Source: an uncultured Eubacterium sp. (GTDB lineage Bacteria > Bacillota > Clostridia > Peptostreptococcales > Anaerovoracaceae). From it: DNA of 9,552 bases. The notes under the pieces were generated by a model, which made no database searches, was not told where the DNA came from, and saw only the letters and a program-made list of their open reading frames with translations. The stretch's first letter is position 1. Each line of letters begins with the position of its first letter. Made by a program: the position numbers and the translations under genes. The stretch lies in the NCBI GenBank assembly GCA_946614405.1, contig CAMOGZ010000041.1:1-9552 (forward strand), given 5' to 3'. Shown piece after piece: positions 6,505-9,552 of this stretch.

Positions 6505-7380
6505 ATGAAAAAGACAGTGTGCACTTTCAGAGAAATGAAGGAACGCGGAGAGAAGATCAGCATGCTCACATGTTACGATTACTCTACTGCCAGACTGATG
6601 GACGGCCACGTTGACGCCGTTCTGGTGGGTGACTCCCTGGGCAATACCATGTTGGGTTACCCCGATACTCTGTCGGTCACGATGGAAGACATGATTACCT
6701 TCGGCAGAGCCGTCTCCCGCGGAATGCAGGAGACCTTCGTGGTCATCGACATGCCCTTTATGTCTTATCAGGCATCCATGGAGCAGGCGATGATCAACGC
6801 AGGCCGCCTCATGAAGGAAGGCCGGGCTCAAGCCGTTAAATTAGAGGGCGGCGCCAGTGTGTGCCCCCAGATCAAGGCCATGACCACCGCCGGGATCCCG
6901 GTGATGGCCCACATCGGCCTGACTCCCCAGTCCGTAAACGCCTTCGGCGGAAACCGTGTCCAGGGAAAATCCGAAGAGGCTGCCCGTCAGCTCATCGAGG
7001 ATGCTCTGGCCGTACAGGAAGCCGGCGCTTTCTCCGTGGTACTGGAATGCATCCCGGCGGAGCTGGCCGCAGTGATCACCGCCAAGCTTGACATCCCCAC
7101 CATCGGCATCGGCGGCGGAACCGGATGCGACGGACAGATCCTGGTCTATCAGGACATGCTGGGAATGTTCACCGATTTCAAGCCTAAGTTTGTCAAGCAC
7201 TTCGGAAACATCGGCGAAGAGATGACCAAGGCCTTCGACGCCTACAATGAGGAAGTCAAGGGAGGACTCTTCCCGGACGACGCCCACTCCTTCCACATGG
7301 GGCACCCTGAGACCCTGGAGCGCCTGTACTATGTGAAGAGCAGCGATGCACCGAAGGAAGAAGAACGGAAACTGGGCTAA
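6505..7380 (+). CDS. panB: 3-methyl-2-oxobutanoate hydroxymethyltransferase (ketopantoate hydroxymethyltransferase)
   Basis: PanB transfers a hydroxymethyl group from 5,10-methylene-tetrahydrofolate to alpha-ketoisovalerate, giving ketopantoate. The 291-aa TIM-barrel protein shows every family block: MLTCYDYSTARLMD (20-33), VLVGDSLGN with metal ligand D43 (39-47), DMPFMSYQ with D82, AVKLEGG with K112 and E114, HIGLTPQSVNAFGG (136-149), VLECIPAELA with catalytic-type E181, and IPTIGIGGGTGCDGQILVYQD (197-217). KFVKHF follows at 228-233. The start at 6505 is backed by CAGGAGG inside the end of the upstream gene. The ATG comes one base after the upstream TAG, so the two are surely translated from one message. 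The last 10-15 residues (PKEEERKLG) are charged and likely flexible. A 137-base gap with three hairpin repeats separates it from panC, unlike the tight spacing elsewhere in the operon. Confidence 0.98.
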   Translation: MKKTVCTFREMKERGEKISMLTCYDYSTARLMDGHVDAVLVGDSLGNTMLGYPDTLSVTMEDMITFGRAVSRGMQETFVVIDMPFMSYQASMEQAMINAGRLMKEGRAQAVKLEGGASVCPQIKAMTTAGIPVMAHIGLTPQSVNAFGGNRVQGKSEEAARQLIEDALAVQEAGAFSVVLECIPAELAAVITAKLDIPTIGIGGGTGCDGQILVYQDMLGMFTDFKPKFVKHFGNIGEEMTKAFDAYNEEVKGGLFPDDAHSFHMGHPETLERLYYVKSSDAPKEEERKLG

Positions 7381-7495
7381 CCTGAAAACTCACGCCGGCC
7401 CGGAATGCCGGCTGATACAACCGAAAACCCGCCGGCTCACATCGCCGGCCGATACACCTGAAAACCTGCGCCGGCCCGGAGCGCCGGCCGATACC
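7381..7495 (+). repeat. Three tandem GC-rich hairpin repeats between panB and panC
   Basis: Three units of 37-39 bases begin right after the panB stop. Each runs C-[CT]-GAAAAC (7381-7389, 7420-7428, 7457-7465), a few bases, GCCGGC, exactly seven loop bases, GCCGGC, then [CT]GATAC. The arms are 7394-7399/7407-7412, 7431-7436/7444-7449 and 7470-7475/7483-7488. Stem sequence and loop length are invariant while the loop bases differ (CCGGAAT, TCACATC, CCGGAGC). That pattern suggests selection for an RNA or DNA hairpin. None has a T run, so they are not plain terminators. The gap holds no gene beyond these repeats and the panC ribosome site. Confidence 0.85.
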
Positions 7496-7517
7496 AATAC
7501 AGATAAGGAGAGGAAAC

Positions 7518-8384
7518 ATGAAAGTAGTAAATACCATTGCAGATCTGCGCGCACAAGTAAAAGAATGGAAGGCAGAGGGCCTGACCGTTGGGCTTTGTCC
7601 CACCATGGGCTACCTCCACGAGGGACATGCAAGCCTGATGGACGCATCCGTCGCCGCATGCGACCGCACCGTTGCCTCCGTCTTCGTAAACCCCATCCAG
7701 TTCGGACCCACCGAGGACCTGGCTACTTATCCCAGAGACTTCGACCACGACTGCAAGCTGCTGGAGGAGCACGGAGTAGACCTGGTGTTCCACCCGGAAG
7801 ACAGCGAGATGTACGCTGATGACTTCTGCACCTTCGTGGACATCAACACTCTGTCCGACACCCTCTGCGGTGCCAGCCGTCCCATCCACTTCCGCGGCGT
7901 CTGCACCGTCATCACCAAGCTGTTTAACGCCGTGAACCCGGACAAAGCTTTCTTCGGCAAGAAGGATGCTCAGCAGCTGGCCATCATCCGCCGCATGACC
8001 CGTGACCTGAACTTCGACGTGGAGATTGTGGGATGCCCCATCGTCCGCGAAGCTGACGGCCTGGCTAAAAGCTCCAGAAACACCTACCTCAGCCCGGAAG
8101 AGCGGAAGGCTGCTCTGATCCTGAGCCGCACCATCCGTCTGGGACAGGACATCGCCGGCGGCTGCGAGCGTTCCTCCGCCAAGCTTCTGGCAGCCATGCG
8201 CGCCAACCTGGCCACAGAGCCTCTGGCTGACGTAGAGTACGTGGAAGTCGTAGACGGTCTGTCCATGCAGCCCGTGGAGCAGTACAAAGACGGCGACCTG
8301 GTGGCTATGGCCGTACGCATCGGCACCACCCGCCTCATCGACAACTTCACCGTAGGCGATCCCGCCATCGATGTGGCACTGTAA
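7518..8384 (+). CDS. panC: Pantothenate synthetase (pantoate--beta-alanine ligase)
   Basis: PanC activates pantoate with ATP to pantoyl-adenylate and couples it to beta-alanine, releasing AMP and forming pantothenate in the cytoplasm. The 288-aa length is typical. The nucleotidyltransferase fold is shown by PTMGYLHEGHASL (28-40) with the H34-x-G-H37 ATP motif, SVFVNPIQFGPTEDLATYPR (54-73) lining the pantoate site, RPIHFRGVCTVITKLFN (121-137), FFGKKDAQQLAIIRRM (145-160), and VREADGLAKSSRNTYLS (176-192), the KMSKS-like loop. An AAGGAGAGG site precedes the ATG closely. It lies 24 bases upstream of panD, which supplies its second substrate. The upstream hairpin array may set its level relative to panB. 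Nothing is missing from the active site as far as I can see. Confidence 0.98.
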   Translation: MKVVNTIADLRAQVKEWKAEGLTVGLCPTMGYLHEGHASLMDASVAACDRTVASVFVNPIQFGPTEDLATYPRDFDHDCKLLEEHGVDLVFHPEDSEMYADDFCTFVDINTLSDTLCGASRPIHFRGVCTVITKLFNAVNPDKAFFGKKDAQQLAIIRRMTRDLNFDVEIVGCPIVREADGLAKSSRNTYLSPEERKAALILSRTIRLGQDIAGGCERSSAKLLAAMRANLATEPLADVEYVEVVDGLSMQPVEQYKDGDLVAMAVRIGTTRLIDNFTVGDPAIDVAL

Positions 8385-8408
8385 GGAAAAGACAGGAGGG
8401 GAAAACGA

Positions 8409-8804
8409 ATGCAGATCGAAATGTTAAAAGGCAAGATCCACCGCGCTACTGTGACCCAGGCTGAGCTGAACTACGTGGGCAGCATCACCGTGGACCTGGA
8501 CATTCTGGAACAGGCCGGAATCCTGGAGTACCAGCGGGTGGAGATCGTGAACGTCAATAACGGCCAGCGCTTCGCCACCTACACCATCGCAGGGGAGCGG
8601 GGCAGCGGCGTGTTCTGCCTCAACGGAGCCGCCGCGCGTTGCGCCTCCGTTGGCGACAAGATCATTATCATGGCCTACTGCCAGATGACTCCGGAAGAAG
8701 CAAGGGAGCACGCTCCCGCCGTGGTCTTCCTCGGTGATGGAAACAAAGTCGAACGCATCACCAATTACGAGCGCCACGGTCTTCTGGAAGATATGGACAG
8801 ATAA
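8409..8804 (+). CDS. panD: Aspartate 1-decarboxylase precursor (pyruvoyl enzyme)
   Basis: PanD decarboxylates L-aspartate to beta-alanine, the co-substrate of PanC. The 131-aa proenzyme has the self-cleavage site G24-S25 in NYVGSITVD, where S25 becomes the pyruvoyl cofactor of the alpha chain. K9, Y22, R54, Y58 and the N72-G-A-A segment stand at the same numbers as in the E. coli enzyme, so the active site looks complete. AGGAGGGG before the ATG supports the start at 8409; the internal ATG at codon 5 lacks its own site. No PanZ-like maturation factor is in the window, so autonomous self-processing is the likely route. It is the last gene of the operon, and a bidirectional terminator begins 60 bases after its stop. 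A 6-bp hairpin (GCGCTC/GAGCGC, 8842-8856) lies in between. Confidence 0.98.
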   Translation: MQIEMLKGKIHRATVTQAELNYVGSITVDLDILEQAGILEYQRVEIVNVNNGQRFATYTIAGERGSGVFCLNGAAARCASVGDKIIIMAYCQMTPEEAREHAPAVVFLGDGNKVERITNYERHGLLEDMDR

Positions 8805-8864
8805 GAAAGAACGGATTCGGGACTTTCACCCGTTAGAACGCGCGCTCGCCGAGCGCAACTATAC

Positions 8865-8900
8865 AAAACCCCGCAGAGAGACGATCCCTGCGGGGTTTTT
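8865..8900 (+). terminator. Bidirectional intrinsic terminator after panD
   Basis: AAAACCCCGCAG (8865-8876) pairs perfectly with CTGCGGGGTTTT (8888-8899) around an 11-base loop, with T8896-8900 on the plus strand and a T run on the minus strand too. It ends the pan operon and could also stop transcripts of the convergent minus-strand gene at 9051-9296. Confidence 0.92.
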
Positions 8901-8905
8901 ACGTG

Positions 8906-8948
8906 CTTAGGATTTTGTGTACACAATTTGTGTACACAAAATCCTAAG
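8906..8948. repeat. Perfect 43-bp palindrome containing two copies of TTGTGTACACAA
   Basis: The arms 8906-8926 and 8928-8948 are 21-base perfect inverse copies around a single T at 8927. Inside each arm lies a 12-bp self-complementary core, TTGTGTACACAA (8915-8926 and 8928-8939), so the structure is also a tandem direct repeat with a 13-bp period. The flanking CTTAGGA/TCCTAAG completes the arms. The paired 12-bp dyads look like a double operator. Other options are a recombination site or a mobile-hairpin remnant. Confidence 0.9.
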
Positions 8949-8958
8949 GGCGGATCAT

Positions 8959-9054
8959 ATGATAATGAAGGCACGCGCAGCGGCCGGGGTCCTCATGACA
9001 CCGGCCGGCGCTGGTTTTTTTGTTATTATTATGGGTGGAAATCTCCTCTCTTAG
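8959..9054 (+). CDS. Possible 31-aa hydrophobic micro-protein
   Basis: An open frame of 31 codons runs from ATG 8959 to TAG 9052-9054. It begins MIMKARAAA and continues as an unbroken hydrophobic stretch (GVLMTPAGAG, FFVIIMGG, NLLS), as in single-span membrane peptides. AAGGG (8946-8950) is eight bases before the ATG, and the 43-bp palindrome ends within that site. Against it, a GC hairpin with seven T residues lies inside the frame and reads as a terminator, and the frame overlaps the tail of the minus-strand gene by four bases. A chance frame is quite possible. Confidence 0.22.
   Translation: MIMKARAAAGVLMTPAGAGFFVIIMGGNLLS
8978..9021 (+). terminator. Terminator-like GC hairpin with T7 run
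   Basis: CAGC-GGCCGGGGT (8978-8990) can pair with ACACCGGCC plus GCTG in 8998-9013, leaving one mismatch and a small bulge. Seven T residues (9015-9021) follow. It is the second plus-strand terminator within about 120 bases of panD. Either it backs up the first, or it ends a short RNA starting after 8900. Confidence 0.6.
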
Positions 9055-9296
9055 TCCATTTCCCAGGCGAGATCGTAACGGTTGATCCGCAATTCTCTCA
9101 GTTCATCCAGAGCACGGATGTGCTCAATGATGTAGTTCCGGATCTCTTCTTCTGAGGCGTCCACGTGTTTTCTTTTCAGGTATGCTTCCATACTGACGGC
9201 GAGAACACTGTTCCTCAGTTCCGGACCGATCCCGTTAAATCTTGCGAAAGCCGTAGCTCTGTTGAATGCTCTTTTCATCATCTTTTCCTTTAACAT
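9051..9296 (-). CDS. Small helical protein of unknown function
   Basis: The 81-aa product is not one I recognise. It starts basic (MLKEKMMKRAFNRATAFARFNG), then GIGPELRNSVLAVSMEAYLKRKHVDAS (22-48), and ends in an amphipathic, Glu/Arg-rich stretch (EEEIRNYIIEHIRALDEL, 50-67, then RELRINRYDLAWEMD). It is almost entirely helix-compatible, with no signal peptide, membrane span or zinc motif, so a small cytoplasmic adaptor or regulator is possible but unproved. A GTG three codons earlier (9305) is in frame, but GGAGG (9305-9309) eight bases before the ATG at 9296 supports the shorter start. It has its own promoter, faces the pan operon tail to tail, and carries an inverted repeat that could hide its ribosome site on longer RNAs. 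Confidence 0.75.
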   Translation of the reverse strand: MLKEKMMKRAFNRATAFARFNGIGPELRNSVLAVSMEAYLKRKHVDASEEEIRNYIIEHIRALDELRELRINRYDLAWEMD

Positions 9297-9300
9297 GTCT

Positions 9301-9360
9301 GACACCTCCGTTTCTTTTATCTTTTGTAACTATATTATATCCGGAAAAACGGGAGGTGTC
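9301..9360 (-). promoter_or_regulatory. Inverted repeat pairing the Shine-Dalgarno with sequence upstream of the promoter
   Basis: GACACCTCC (9301-9309; GGAGGTGTC on the minus strand, containing the ribosome site) is repeated in inverse as GGAGGTGTC (9352-9360). Similarity continues as GTTT versus CGTTTTT. The promoter -10 lies between the arms and the -35 overlaps the distal arm. RNA from this promoter would lack the masking arm, whereas read-through RNA would contain both. Confidence 0.6.
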
Positions 9361-9362
9361 TT
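9334..9362 (-). promoter_or_regulatory. Promoter of the 81-aa gene
   Basis: A perfect -10 TATAAT (9334-9339 on the minus strand) and a weak -35 AAGACA (9357-9362) are 17 bases apart. Transcription would start near 9327, about 30 bases before the ATG. Confidence 0.65.
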
Positions 9363-9410
9363 TGGCTGCAGATTCTAACTTCGTGTTCAATTTTTGTATC
9401 CTGTACAAAG

Positions 9411-9436
9411 AAAAGGCCGCAGCATGCGCTGCGGCC
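9411..9436 (-). terminator. Intrinsic terminator of the gene at the right edge
   Basis: A perfect 9-bp stem (GGCCGCAGC 9415-9423 with GCTGCGGCC 9428-9436) has a 4-base loop and is followed on the minus strand by TTTTCTTT. It lies 18 bases after the stop of the partial gene at 9455. Confidence 0.92.
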
Positions 9437-9454
9437 AACTGTTGATCATCAATA

Positions 9455-9552
9455 TTACAGCATCTTGCGGATCTCTCCGCCTTCCAGGAACACGGTTACA
9501 TTCTCGAATGCCATCTCTGCTCTGCGGTCGATGGATTCTCTGGTATCGAAAC
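9455..9552 (-). CDS. C-terminal end of a probable D-2-hydroxyacid dehydrogenase (partial)
   Basis: Only the last 32 codons are in the window; the upstream part lies beyond 9552. Reading back from the TAA at 9455-9457 gives FDTRESIDRR, then AEMAFENVTVFL, then EGGEIRKML. The pattern of a T-x-E-S start, a basic turn, an A-x-x-x-x-EN-hydrophobic-x-FL helix, G-x, and a short polar end is like the last helix of the D-isomer-specific 2-hydroxyacid dehydrogenases (phosphoglycerate, glycerate or lactate type). The fragment has no catalytic residue, so the substrate cannot be named and another family is possible. A strong terminator follows directly. Confidence 0.6.
   Translation of the reverse strand, partial: FDTRESIDRRAEMAFENVTVFLEGGEIRKML

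Noticed and set aside
7381..7495. CRISPR-like array between panB and panC
   Set aside because: Only three units, the spacing is 37-39 bases end to end with no unique spacers, and the variable part is just a 7-base loop. No cas gene is near. They are tandem hairpins.
8067..8081. KSSRN in PanC as a damaged KMSKS-like loop
   Set aside because: The position before SSRN varies in the family (M, L, K and others), and all other motifs are intact.
9394..9408. TTGTA-N5-TACAA dyad as a relative of the TTGTGTACACAA cores
   Set aside because: The arms share only five bases with a different spacing, which is too weak to link to the palindrome at 8906-8948.
9235..9438. 67-codon minus-strand frame crossing the promoter of the 81-aa gene
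   Set aside because: It runs through the terminator tail, the promoter and the masking repeat, lacks a ribosome site and overlaps the better-supported gene in another frame.

Overview
The window looks like chromosomal DNA from a low-to-mid GC Gram-positive anaerobe, most likely a member of the Clostridia (Bacillota). Supporting signs are strong AGGAGG-type ribosome binding sites, sigma-A-like promoters, the way the RF1, pantothenate and glutamate/aspartate-transporter proteins read, and small lysine-rich secreted proteins with Gram-positive signal peptides. No phage, IS element, tRNA, rRNA or CRISPR array is visible.

Left half (1-5442, all on the minus strand, so reading right to left). A strong promoter near 5414-5442 drives two exported proteins: a Big2-like lysine-rich protein (4682-5371) and a YD-like repeat protein (3869-4651). 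An intrinsic terminator at 3827-3856 closes that unit. A second promoter (3789-3817) starts a run of four tightly packed genes: a signal-peptide, single-TM protein with a very acidic tail (2782-3762), a DAACS/SLC1-type acidic amino acid or dicarboxylate symporter (1511-2767), release factor 1 prfA (379-1443, with its own possible promoter) and the start of tsaC/ywlC (1-379, cut by the window edge). prfA and tsaC overlap by one base, and both serve translation (termination and tRNA t6A modification).

Right half (5510-8900, plus strand). This is a complete pantothenate (vitamin B5) operon. The order is a DUF2520/PanG-type ketopantoate reductase candidate, panB, panC, panD. Together they would turn alpha-ketoisovalerate and aspartate into pantothenate. 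The operon has a promoter with a 7-7-7 inverted repeat over its -10 box and a roughly 90-nt leader with mutually exclusive pairings around the first Shine-Dalgarno. Three tandem GC-rich hairpins lie between panB and panC, and a bidirectional terminator lies after panD.

Right edge (8906-9552). After the pan terminator there is a perfect 43-bp palindrome built from two copies of TTGTGTACACAA. A possible 31-codon hydrophobic micro-ORF follows, with a terminator-like hairpin inside it. A small minus-strand gene of unknown function (81 aa) comes next, with an inverted repeat that could mask its ribosome binding site on read-through RNA. Last are another terminator and the C-terminal end of a probable D-2-hydroxyacid dehydrogenase.

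The least explained signals are the pan leader, the triple hairpin array, the 43-bp palindrome with its micro-ORF, and the masking repeat of the 81-aa gene. No base counts or database searches were run; all statements come from reading the sequence.
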